Under the pieces are notes generated by a model, which saw only the letters and a program-made list of their open reading frames with translations, had not been told where the DNA came from and did not search any database. From positions 7,918,001-7,982,000 of the forward strand of contig NC_134970.1 of the NCBI RefSeq assembly GCF_965638725.1: a DNA stretch of 64,000 nt. Direction: 5' to 3'. A program made the position numbers and the translations under genes. Shown here one piece after another: positions 34,901 to 45,407 of the stretch (positions are counted from its first letter, which is position 1; the number at the start of each line of letters is the position of its first letter). Source of the stretch: Aptenodytes patagonicus (lineage: Eukaryota > Chordata > Aves > Sphenisciformes > Spheniscidae).

Positions 34901-35900
34901 CTAACTCCCTCCAGATAGGCATACCACTTCCGTATCGTGTGATCCCTTGAGGATAGAATTTAGCAGAGGAAAAGGGCCTCGTACTATAATGTCTTGCGAA
35001 GTACGTAACCTCTCCGCCTCCTTAACTGCCCTGGTAAGTGAGAAGAGTCCCTTCTCCCACTCTGAGTACCGTTGTTCAGCTTCCTTGAATGAGGTAGAAG
35101 AGAATAATAAAGGTCTAGCCGGCCCCCTCGGTCCCTTTTGGAATATACCGCAATAGGAGGCATGTTCTGCAGACCCCCATTCTGCCCTCAACGGGTCTTG
35201 TGAGTGTAGTGGGCCTAGCCTCCGACAGGTCTTAAATTCATCCTTTAGGACATTAAGGGCCTCTGTATGTCGTGGAGTCCAATCCCATTCCTTATTCTTT
35301 CGGAGCAAGTCATATAAAGGGCGAGCATTCACCGAAAAACCCCGGTGTATGTTCTCTCCAATAGCCCACTGTACCCAACAGTGGCTGTAATTCTGTCTTA
35401 TTGCCTGGAGTTTGCCCTTTCTCAATAGCCGGTAGAGTGGCATGGGGCATCGCAACTGCTCCAGCTATCCACCAAGCTCCTAGGAATTTAATTTCGTGTC
35501 CGGGAACTCGACATTTGGAAGGTGGAATGTCAACTCGTTCTACATGGCTTCGGCCAGTTGCTCTACCTGTTCTTTATTATCTCCACCAACTAGGATGTCG
35601 TCTACGTACTGACATATGTGGACGCCTGACAGCACCTTCACTGTGTCGGGGAGTTTGGCCAAGGCATTGTGGGCAATAGCGGGGGAGTGTTTGTATCCTT
35701 GTGGGAGTCGATTAAAGGTGTATCGCGTCCCTTCCCAAGTAAAGGCAAACTGAGGCTTATCCTCTTCTCCTAGTGGGATCATGAAAAACATACCCTTGAC
35801 ATCCAGGGTGGCCATCCACGGGTGGGCAGCTGCCTGTATTGCTGTTACTATGGAGGTTAGACTTGGGACGGCAGCCGTTAGCAGCGGGGTATTATTGTTT
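34901..35900 (-). pseudogene. ERV pol: reverse transcriptase, interrupted
   Basis: The piece 35540-35815 has the first catalytic block (ATLDVKGMF), LPQGYKHSP and the YVDD active site at complement 35598-35609. The piece 34901-35455 holds the thumb/connection region (GFSVNARPLYDLL). They lie in different frames with a gap of about 85 bp, so the enzyme is disrupted. YVDD is standard for retroviruses. Confidence 0.9.
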
Positions 35901-35912
35901 CACCTTCGCCAG

Positions 35913-36503
35913 TCAATCGTTAGGCACCACCGCCCATCTGGCTTTACGAACTGGCCAGACTGGAGAATTATAGGGGGAGCGTGTGCGACTTATGATCTGT
36001 CTCTTCTCGAGGTCGCTAATTACCTCTGACATGCCCCGTTTAGCTGCGGTTGGTAGCGGATATTGAGAAACATAGGTTACTTTAGATTGCGGTCGTGTGG
36101 GAGCAAGCTGCAGGGTCCTAACATGGACGGCCTCTGCTCCTCTACCTCCAGAACTCCACACCTTGCCATTAGGTAAATACCACCGCTTGCCCACTAATAC
36201 ATCAAATCCCAATATATTTCCCTCATAAGGGCTTGGAGCCACCTCCACGGCCATCATTCGCTTTTCTCCAGGTAGCCAAAGTTGAGTCCGAGCTATGGGA
36301 CATTTTTCTGCTGCACCCGCCACCCCTATTCTGTTTATCGTCTTTCTCGATGGTTTAATTCCTAACTCATCGGCTTGTTGCTTATTTAGAACACTAATTT
36401 GGGCCCCTGTATCAATTAAGAACTCTAAACTTGTTCGCTTCAGACCCACGGGGGTACGTATATAAGGTTCCTCGTCAGCAGACCATTGGCAGGAATTCAC
36501 CAT
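35913..36503 (-). pseudogene. ERV aspartic protease and start of pol
   Basis: A 196-codon frame with the catalytic LIDTGA at residues 29-34 and a Gly-rich second half (NILGFDVLVGKRW) completes a retroviral protease fold. It runs on towards the RT fingers. The active-site triad is intact; the frame ends before the RT catalytic blocks. It follows gag closely. Confidence 0.88.
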
Positions 36504-36538
36504 GCGGAGTGGGCGGCCCGAACCCCAAACCGCGGCTT

Positions 36539-37994
36539 CTAGTTTTTTAACTTGTTCAGTTCCCCTTGCAGGGACGCAAAAGGGTTAATTGTGTCTGTGC
36601 TATTGTGAGGGAGGGTGGTTGCCCGCGTTTTCCCTTGATCTTTGGTTTTCCCCTCAAGCAATTCCACCAGTTTCTGGCTGTGGTTGGTGGGCTGCCCGTG
36701 CAGCATCGCCCGGGGTACTCCCAGCACCAACGCTTTTCGCCAAAGGTCGTTCCTTCCCGGATCGTGGGCTCGAGCCGGTCTATCTCGGGAAGGTGCGGGC
36801 TCCCCGCGGGGAGGCCGTCCGGGGTGGGGGTTTCGGCTGGCTTGTCGAACCCTCCTATTCCCGCCCGTCCACGCCACTGCCTGGATCAGTCCACCCCCTC
36901 TCATGCCCGTGAGGGACTATATGTCGTGTAACGTCTCCGCCCAAGTCAGCACGTGCGCGGGCGCGTTCTGAGGGTTTTGCCAATTGTGTTCTATGGCCCT
37001 CTGGATCCTTTCTCTGAGGGACTGAATGTGTATTTTTAGGGCGTCTGGTAGCCCTCTAATGAGAGGTCTAACGTGGCTGGGGTGCACCGGTGCAGCCGTC
37101 GGCACCCCTTGCTGCCCCCTCTCATACATTGCCTGGATACAAGCAGCCTTTTGTACTCCTCCCGCTAACTCCGACAGTCCTTTTACTCGGATGGTAAAAG
37201 GACTGGTAGGTAACAGGCTCCCCTCGCTCTTTGGAGTCCACACACCCAGCCCAATAAGCCACTCGGGACGTGATCGACTGGTCGCCTGCCGGCCCGTCAC
37301 TCACAAACACTCCGGGTCCCCAGAATCCCCTAGCCTCGTCCTCGCTCAACAGTATCACATCCCCCCCCGTTAAAGAAACACACCACAAATACTCGGTTTC
37401 CGTTTCTCCCGTCTACACGAGAACCTGGCTTGTAATTCACTGAGCTCACGTCCCGTCCGGGGGGTGGTAGGGACAGTGGTTCGGGGGTTCCTGCCCTGCG
37501 GACCTGTATGCTTCTCTGTTTTCATAAGAGGCCGCACTTCTTTTCCCTCCAACTCCTCCGTTTCCTCAGAACTATTTTCATCAGGGTCTCCCCACATGTC
37601 CCCATCCCAATCCTCGGGATCTGCACCCGCAATTAGTTTTCGGATTTGGACAAGCTCGCTTGTGCTAGCATGATCTCAATTTTTTGTTCTAACAGAAACA
37701 TCCGCTCTCTTTCTCTTTCCAGTTCTCCTTTTAAACAATCGATTTCTAACTGCTTCTTTAAATTGCTCTTTTCTAGTATTCCGGAATAATTGTAGTGATC
37801 TTGCGCTTTGAATTAGTCAGGCACCCAGAATGGCACACATGGTCCCTTTACCTTTACCATTTCGATTAATCCTGTGGCATTGTTCTACTCACTGCGACCG
37901 CTGCTGTGTCGAACCACTTCTCCTTCACCCTTTTTATACCTGGGGGAGAAGGGCTACATCCGTGCCTCCATAATAATTCCTCTATTGACACCAT
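36539..37994 (-). pseudogene. ERV gag, atypical: coiled coil, no zinc knuckle; interrupted
   Basis: Pieces from the viral 5' end: 37866-37994 (42 codons from an ATG overlapping the primer-binding site), an open stretch 37651-37800 with Leu/Glu/Lys heptads typical of a coiled coil, an acidic linker 37370-37597, a capsid-like helical piece 36917-37300, and a C-terminal piece 36539-36904 rich in Arg, Pro and Gly. The C-terminal piece contains no Cys, so the CX2CX4HX4C knuckle of most retroviruses is absent; Arg/Gly-rich RNA binding would be the alternative, as known for foamy viruses. The pieces are in different frames. Confidence 0.75.
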
Positions 37995-38010
37995 CCTGCC
38001 AACTACGCCA
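37993..38010 (-). other. Candidate primer-binding site of the - strand provirus
   Basis: In viral sense TGGCGTAGTTGGCAGGAT starts six bases after the LTR end. Its last two bases are the AT of the first gag ATG (complement 37992-37994). The tRNA was not identified. Confidence 0.6.
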
Positions 38011-38016
38011 ATTTAA

Positions 38017-38492
38017 TGTCGCGGAGGCTCACGAAATCAAATTAGGCAGGTGATAGATTCAAAACTAAACTGTATTTTAACCAAAATTGTTTAGCAGAAA
38101 ACTAACTAGAAATGAGGCGTCAACACTCCGACAACATCAGTAAACCACAGGTTCAGGATGGCGTACGAGGGATTAATACTGCACAGCCGGCTTTAGAAAT
38201 GCGGATCCAAAATGTGCACAATCACTCAGCTATAAGATGAGGGCTCTCAACCTCGAGGAGTTTCCTTGGGTGGCGTCCCGACCCAAGGGGAGAGTCCCTG
38301 ACTGCAGACCCGCTGCTCCGAGGAGGACCGGCTCAACTTGCCCTCCGGCGGGGCTCCATTTATACCCTAGTCGAATCTGATCTGTGGTCAATTTGAATTG
38401 GCTGAGGGCCTTAACCTTCCTACTCCTCACCCGAGGTGTATATGATGGTCTTAATGCCCCCAGTCTTTGTCAGGGCAGGTGCACCGGCCACA
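38017..38492 (-). repeat. 5' LTR (viral sense) of the - strand provirus, 476 bp
   Basis: Nearly identical to 31163-31730 but lacks about 90 bp close to the U3 start. The poly(A) hexamer reads AATACA (complement 38071-38076 region) instead of AATAAA. TATAAATGG is kept. Confidence 0.93.
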
Positions 38493-38494
38493 GC

Positions 38495-38520
38495 CCCGTC
38501 CAACCTCAATGATTCTGTGA
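38495..38520 (+). repeat. CR1 3'-end remnant next to the provirus
   Basis: TCCAACCTCAATGATTCTGTGA matches the CR1 3' tail pattern (CCAACC..ATGATTCTGTGA). Only the last ~25 bp are present, cut by the LTR. Confidence 0.5.
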
Positions 38521-40679
38521 AATCCAGACACAGAGATCTACTTTGGAATCACCATGAGAAGTTTAGTTACCAAACAAACCGATGGGAAAGATGTGTGGTA
38601 ATACTCATGTGCGCGCACACCACGTGCAATTCCGTGAGACTTTAAAGCACTTTGAAAACAGCAAGCTCAAATGGGTTTTGCCGTCAGCCTCAAGCCGAGA
38701 GGCAGCATTCATCAGCCAACGCAGAGGAACAGGCTGGGAGTCAGCTAGAAAACTGTTCCCAGTTCTTCCTTTGTCATCCCTGGCTCAGGTGTGCAAGCCT
38801 GTGCACTGCTTTGCCTAGTTGCCGAGTTCTCATCCCGCTGCGATTCCACAGATAATGTGAACACAAAGGAGTTAAACAGGAAGACCTCTAGTTAATGGCA
38901 TGGGAACCTGAAAGCTTATGACAACTTTTCTCCAAATATGGGCAATGCTGCTTAGATTCTGTCACCTAAGGAAGAGAAGGAAGAAGACAAATGGGGCAAA
39001 GGATTACACAGGAATGAAATATCAGGAAGGTACAAGAGACATTAAAAATATTGATAGGGGCCCTGGAAGACTACGTTGTAGTCAACTGACCTGTCCATAC
39101 CCGACCGTGGGCATGAGGTCGCTGCTCCGACTTCCACTCTTCTCCCCTTCCCTGTCTCTTCCGCTGCAGTACTTTCTGACATTTCATTTCTTCTCTTGAC
39201 CTTCAGGACATTGCAAACTCGGTATTGACTAAATTTGATTTTGACCTTTCTGTTTTAGAACAAAATTCAGAGTCAATTACATTCCTATTTCGCAAAATTG
39301 TTCACGTTTATACAACGAAAACCAAAAAATGATTCAGGAGTAAGAGAGTAGCTTCCTTCTTCAAACAGAAGAGAGGCACTGAGAGGCCATCCAGAGAATT
39401 ATGCTCAACAGTTTTAAACAAAAAGTACTGCTTTCCAGGACATCCTATTTGCTCCATCTTCAGAGGAGGGCCTAGGAATGTAATTAGCAGGAATGTAATG
39501 CTAGCAGACATAGAAGAAATTCTTTTGGGGAATTTGGACGTGACATCTTCACTAATTCACTCCCTCTTCAGACACTTACCCATACTGAAAACAAACCCAC
39601 CCTGAGCTCTCATTAAACAAAAACTTTCCAAATAAGCTTAACTTTGTTGTTTATGACATATACAGTACCTAGGAAACTACTTAATTATTCAGAAATATCG
39701 ACCTCATACAGACTCTCACAGTGAAGAAACCATTGGACAGCTCAGCTCAGACTTGCAGAAAATACATCTAACTGAAGCCGGCAGGGCTGTCGGGTCCTGA
39801 GGCAGGACCTCATTCAAAGTCCACTGGGATTGACAGGAAGATTTCTCGCAATTTGGAGGGTTCTAGGTGAGAATTCAGTGCCACTTTACATTGCCTGACT
39901 GACACCTAGAAACAGGAGAACTGTAGCATTGCCTATATAGATACATTCTGCTTCTCCAGACTATTTTGAATATAAATTTACAAAAAAAAATCCAAAACAA
40001 CAAAACAGAAACACACACACAACTTACAAGCTCGTAACTGCCCTTGTTTACGTCTTTACCTGTAACAGAGGTATTATAAAATTTGGTGAATATTTAGACT
40101 GGACTTTCTTTAACCAACTTAAAAGTACACTTTTGCATTGCACCTCACCTTCTGAGAACAAGATAAACTACTTAGAAACAATGCTGGACTTGCATATGCT
40201 ATGCTGAAATTGAAAAACAGCAAATACAGCTCTTTCAGAACTAGAATTCCTGGCTATGAATACCACATGTCGATGGGACGGGGACAATTGCTTTTCTTGA
40301 AGGAGACGAAGGAGTCTTCAGAAGAGAAGGAACCGAAGAACTGTGAGCATCACTCTGTGTTTTGGGCACCAGGTGGAAGATGCAAGGACATCTGGAGCAT
40401 AGCCTCCAGCAGAGAATATTGGCCAGCTAACCTCTGACGCATGGGATCAATACGTATTTTCCTGGAGAAAAATCCCTGCCAACAGAAACTCGAAACATCA
40501 GTGCCTGAAAGTAACAGGACGTTATGCTGTGCATAATTTTAGAATAGAAACGCTGTACAACTATCTGGGGAGGGCAATTAAATACTGGAGCAAGGCGTAC
40601 AGGACAGTGAGTGAATTCTCCACGTTTAGAAGTTTTTACATCCAAACATGGTATGTTTGATAGGGGACGCTACACGCAA
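38521..40679. other. AT-rich intergenic DNA, nothing recognised
   Basis: Base composition drops sharply from the GC-rich gene blocks. Open frames are short and random. No splice-bounded conserved exon or repeat end was identified. Confidence 0.6.
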
Positions 40680-41560
40680 GCAAATGGGTGAGACTAAGAA
40701 ATGAATCGTGGTCCCTTTTATAAAGGAGACCAGACTAAGCAGTCGTAAGAAAAAACAGCAACTTTTCTCAGGGACCAATAATCGGAACAGGAAATAGTAA
40801 GAACAAACACTCAGTTTTCACAACAGAGGAGGTTAAATGTAGAGTCCCACAGGGGTCTCAGCTGGGGCCTGAGGCTGTTCAGGGAATTCACAGAAAACCT
40901 GGAAAATGAGACACTAGTGAGGTGAGAACATTTGCCAATTATACGAAAGACGTTACTACCATTACTACCAGTGTTACAATCAGTATTTAGAAAAACAAAT
41001 GCATTCTTTCTTTAGGAAAACAGAAACAAAGAGCGTGAAGTTCAATGTCAACAAACGTAGTCGAGCACAAGGAAGAAAAACATGCATTCCATATGCATGT
41101 GCTGGCTCCAGCCTAGCTACTGACATGAAAGAATGAAGGTTGGGAGCCACTGGGCATTGCTTCATAAAAATACTAGCTGAAGAATCAGCAATGGCTGAAA
41201 AGGCAAAGAGAGATTCAGGACACTGTAGAAAAGCAATACAGGACAAAAGAGAACGCATTGTTCTGCTCTATTTCAAATCCACCGTACAGCCATACTGCAC
41301 GCAGTTTTGCTCCCTCTAATTCAAAGATACAGTAGATGAAGGGAAAGTGAAAAGCAAGATACAGATCACAGATGTTTCCAGAAATCATCCAAACGTAACC
41401 ATAGTGACTTACCACAAGATACGTTTTGCTGAAATGAGTTGAGTTCTCGATACACAGTGCAAATGTGTAAGGCACAAGATGGACATTCTCATGTTTCAAT
41501 CTCATCTTTAATACTCTCTCCCATTTACTCAAACCTGAGAACAACGATAAGACTTAAGAA
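40680..41560 (+). mobile_element. Old, eroded CR1 LINE fragment
   Basis: Order and wording of the CR1 RT region survive at DNA level: GTCCCACAGGGGTCTCAGCT near 40845, a decayed TTTGCCAATTATACGAAAGA (former FADD block) near 40930, AAGTTCAATGTCAACAA near 41038, GCAATGGCTGAAAAGGCAAA near 41189, then TACTGCACGCAGTTTTGCTC near 41294. All frames are destroyed, so this is much older than the copy at 19.6 kb. Confidence 0.7.
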
Positions 41561-42597
41561 CAAAGCACTGACATTTCAAAGGAGCAGGAGTCCTGACAAC
41601 GTCTTCTTGTAAAGCTTCAAAAGTCACACCACACTGAACAGATGTATAAGGGAGCAAATACAACCTGTCGGTGTGAACTTTGTGAAAAAACACTAGTAAC
41701 GCATTACAAGAAACACTCAGCCAGGTGACACTCTCCCATCAGTCACGTGTATTAATAGTGTTGTGTTTCCTTGACTGCATTTGCCTTCAGTCCCGACATC
41801 CTCCCACAAGAAACAACGTGCCAGGCTCTTCCAACCCGAGGAAGAAAACCTCATCAGCTTTCCTAACCAAAAAGTAATTCTTCTAAAAATTATTTTTAAA
41901 GTTGAAAAGGACTAGGATTCGTAGGAGTAGCATCAGTACATTTACCTCACAGTTCAAAATGGGAGGAAAAAACATAATTGACATGACAACCGCCACAGTT
42001 ACAGACGTTACAGAACAGTTACAGTTACGGACGCTCCTTCCTGGGGGGGCAGTTCTGACACCAAGGAGCTCATGCGTGCAAGAACGGATGACGCTAGACA
42101 GCAGTCTCCTTACATGCCTCTGATCTCAGGAAGAAACAGGTAAAATGAATACTTTCAGTCCGTTTGCTAGCAGAAACTGACATCCTGAGGACTGGCGATG
42201 GAGCCCAAGACTTGCCTAGATGAAACCTGACACAATCGGTTCCTTTAAGGGATGAAATTGGTCGTTTGAGTTTGGCTTCAAGGACTCCCACAGCTGGTGA
42301 TTAACTAAGATTTACGCTACAGCCCGACACACAGATTGCAGGACAACTCATCGCGCCAGGCCTCTGAGCTTGCAGTTCTCATCGGGGCCCAGTGCTGGCT
42401 GAGCATGTGGGTGGACTTCCAAGTTCCAGAAATACATACTCGTGAATCAAACGCTCCTCAAGCACGCAGGCAAAACTAGCTGAGCTTTCGAGAAGCAAAG
42501 CAACAACGAGCCTTTGTTTGTTTGGGTGCTTCCTGCCTGAAGAGGCTCTTGGCTACTTTCTCGTCCTGGCAGTAACAGGAGTAAGTTGCTATCACAC

Positions 42598-42700
42598 ATA
42601 CCAGCTTCTGACAGAGGAAGAGGACGACCTCGTTCTTGCCTGTCATTACGAGGTGTGGCAATAAGGCAGTCTTCCAAGACTGGGAGGCGGAAACGCCTGG
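42598..42700 (-). pseudogene. Possible formin-like exon remnant
   Basis: A - strand open stretch ends at a good donor (CTG|GTATGT). Its end, KNEVVLFLCQKL, loosely fits the FH3 region that follows EDMR in diaphanous formins, and its place downstream of the other fragments on the same strand is right. Similarity is weak and could be chance. Confidence 0.15.
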
Positions 42701-45338
42701 GTGTTCATTACTCCGGGGCACCCAGAATCACAGGAGATGATGCCAGAGGGCCTGATCTGATTCACAAATTGACACACCTTAGGACGGAAGAGGCCTCTCA
42801 TTCAACTAACTTACTTTTCTCTTCAACAAGAGCATCAGGAGAGTAACTTCTTCTTAACCCTTTACACTACAGCAACTACAACAGAAACATTAATTAACGG
42901 TTACCATTTCTTTAATTTAATTATTGTCAATTCAAATTAATAAGCTGCAGAATATGCAGCAGACATGGCTAAATTCTGTCCAGTTGCGCAGGCAGGAAGA
43001 AAGAGATGAAGGCTAGCTGGGCCCTTGGTGCACTCTGATGAAAGAACATCTAGGAGGAGGAGCCTGTAGTAAAGCTGCCGGCCAGAATAATCCAATCTCA
43101 AATGCCTCAGCACTTACATACCAAAAGTGAAATCCCCAGGAAACTACACTCAGCAAAACCTGTGCATGCCAATATTCAAATATTAGCTTCTCTATGCCTA
43201 TGCTGTGCAACGGCACAAAGCTTTTACAGCGCTGTCTTTTGAGAGCAGGCCAGACTGACGGCAGCTAAATGCCCCTGTAAACTTTAGGCTAGAAGGAAAA
43301 ACTCTGGTGGCTGGTCCCAAAGGAGTAAGGGGGATGAGCAAAATAAGGGGAATACTGCGTGGAGGACATTTGCTTCACCCTTATTTCTAGACTACAAAGA
43401 CTACATTGAAGACGGGACTGGGATAACTGCATGACAATCCTGCAGGCTTTGTGTGTTCAAAAGCCTGTCTAGGCTTCCAGCTACCTCACCTCAACTACTT
43501 CTCCTCGTAAAACTCACTCTGTGAGGTGCTTTTTGCTTCTCGCCGCCATCTATGTGGGTACGTAAGCACATACTCACGCTTGCTCCCACCCAAGAACAAC
43601 TTTTATACTCAACATCCCTCTAGGCAACATAAGATTTCATGGGAACACTATCCTGTTCTCTCAAGTTCAAGCTCAAACTTCTTCCTATACAGACTGAAGA
43701 CGGCTTTGCAGGTACAATCCGTCCCCAGAGTCTCACGGATGTGATTTAGTCCTAGTGTACCTTACAAGAAAACTACTGCGGTCTTCTCTACTAGTGGGCC
43801 AACGTTGCTGAGCCTGTAAGGAGTGTTTTACGTTTTATTAACCTTTCTGAGCAATGCGCTAGCTTTGCTTGCAATCGCACTCGGTGGCCTTCCTGGGACT
43901 TTATATAGACACGTTCATTTTCTCTGGCTAAGTCTGATTTGGAACGCAGGGGTGTTCATCTGAAAACACTGCAGAACACTCTTTTCACATCAGTTCTCTC
44001 TGGTGAAGGCAACAACTGCGGAGGATCTTCAGCTAACGTAAAGCTGCAAAGCTCAAAGGAGTTGTACTCCAGCGAAAGATCTGCACACTACTAGACATGA
44101 ATGTCGAATTAAGCAATGCCCAACAGATACAAGTCATCGAATCTTTTCTTTTGTGAGTAGGAAAGAAAGGATACACAGAAAGATAGGGAAGTGGTCTGTA
44201 GAAAATGGATGTAAATCATCAAGATTTCCAGGGATTATTCGAATCGCTTCCTGGAGAGGCCAAAAAAAGGAAGGAAGGAAGAATAGTAACAATACAGCCA
44301 CAATTCCACTGTCAAGTACAGTTTCAAGGCTTGGGAAAAATTTAAAATTCCTTTACAGTTTGCATGAATCATGGAAGAGCAGGTTCGCGATATTTTGCTG
44401 TTCTTCCTCCCCTTCTTCGCCCCGCTCCCTCCCATCACCTTAGAGTGCACCGCACTAACAGACTCATAGAAATTGAAGGGAATGAGCATCTTAATCTTGA
44501 ATTAACATAGAAGCATTACTATGGAGAGTGGAGGTGTGCTTTTAAACTTAAGAAGTTGTAAATGTAAGAAGTCTCCTTTTTTCCAGCAAAACACATGTAG
44601 GATTGACCTGTTTCAAAAATAAACATATTCCTCTTTTTCTGAATATTGACCCAACTCAGTTACAAAGGAACTGTAATTCAGCCCCAACAAACGCCTGCTT
44701 TACGAACGGGAAACTTTTTCTCGTAACACCTTTCAAGACCTTTCTAGTAACACCATAATTTTCCATATCAATTGAAATCAGCACGTTTTCTTCAATAATA
44801 TTTATAATGCCATTACTGTACTCTGAAGATTTTTTTTAAATTAAGAAACAGGAGCATTCTTAAGCAGGCAATAGATTTGTCTCATTTCCTCGGGAATGGA
44901 AGGGGCTTTCTTCTGTCTCAGGAAGAAGATGGCAACAACAGAACTCATTGTTTGTGACCAAGCACCTCTGTCTTCCAGGCTATCGCGATGCCATTCTGCT
45001 CAAGGGACTAAAAGACGGAACCGGCAGGACGTCTCCCTTAATCCCCTCCACGGTGCAAACCTGCAGAGGAACGGGCCTTCACAGCATTGGAGCTAGGCCC
45101 TGTGATGCTGGGAGTTGTGTACGGCCTGCATCAAACTGCGTTCCCAAAGAGTAACTACATCTTTTGTAAGCCATCTTCTCAAAAGTTGTTTGCTGCTAGG
45201 TATCGGCCAACAATAAAACGCACAGGGAGAGAGAAGGTCTTAAAGAAAATGCGAACCCATTAAAAAGTAAACAAATCACACAAATGTCCCTTGGAAATAA
45301 GTAAATGAAGTGGAGCGTAAGGAATTATGGCATGCAAC

Positions 45339-45407
45339 TATTCTCTGGTCTATGCTCTGGTAGGCAGCCATTCTCATGTCCTCCACATTCAGGGGCCCCA
45401 GCCAGAT
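45339..45407 (-). pseudogene. Possible diaphanous-type formin exon remnant
   Basis: A 69-nt phase-0 stretch bounded by AG on one side and GT on the other encodes IWLGPLNVEDMRMAAYQSID and more. EDMR plus a downstream Asp-Gln align with the piece of DIAPH formins after the exon seen at 55267-55377. The ~10 kb gap would be an intron. Confidence 0.3.

Larger units (their letters stand above)
31163..38492 (-). mobile_element. Endogenous retrovirus, two LTRs, gag-pro-pol-env, 7.3 kb, - strand
   Basis: Read from right to left: LTR 38017-38492, primer-binding site, gag, protease, reverse transcriptase, RNase H, integrase, env, LTR 31163-31730. Both LTRs begin TGTGG and end CGACA in viral sense and are nearly identical apart from a ~90 bp deletion in the upstream one, so insertion is fairly recent. 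Every gene is broken by frameshifts or stops. RT segments (an FTWEG and LPQGY type) resemble the ERV-L/spuma side, whereas env has a gamma-like transmembrane subunit, so I leave its class open. No dUTPase or accessory gene was seen. Confidence 0.95.
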
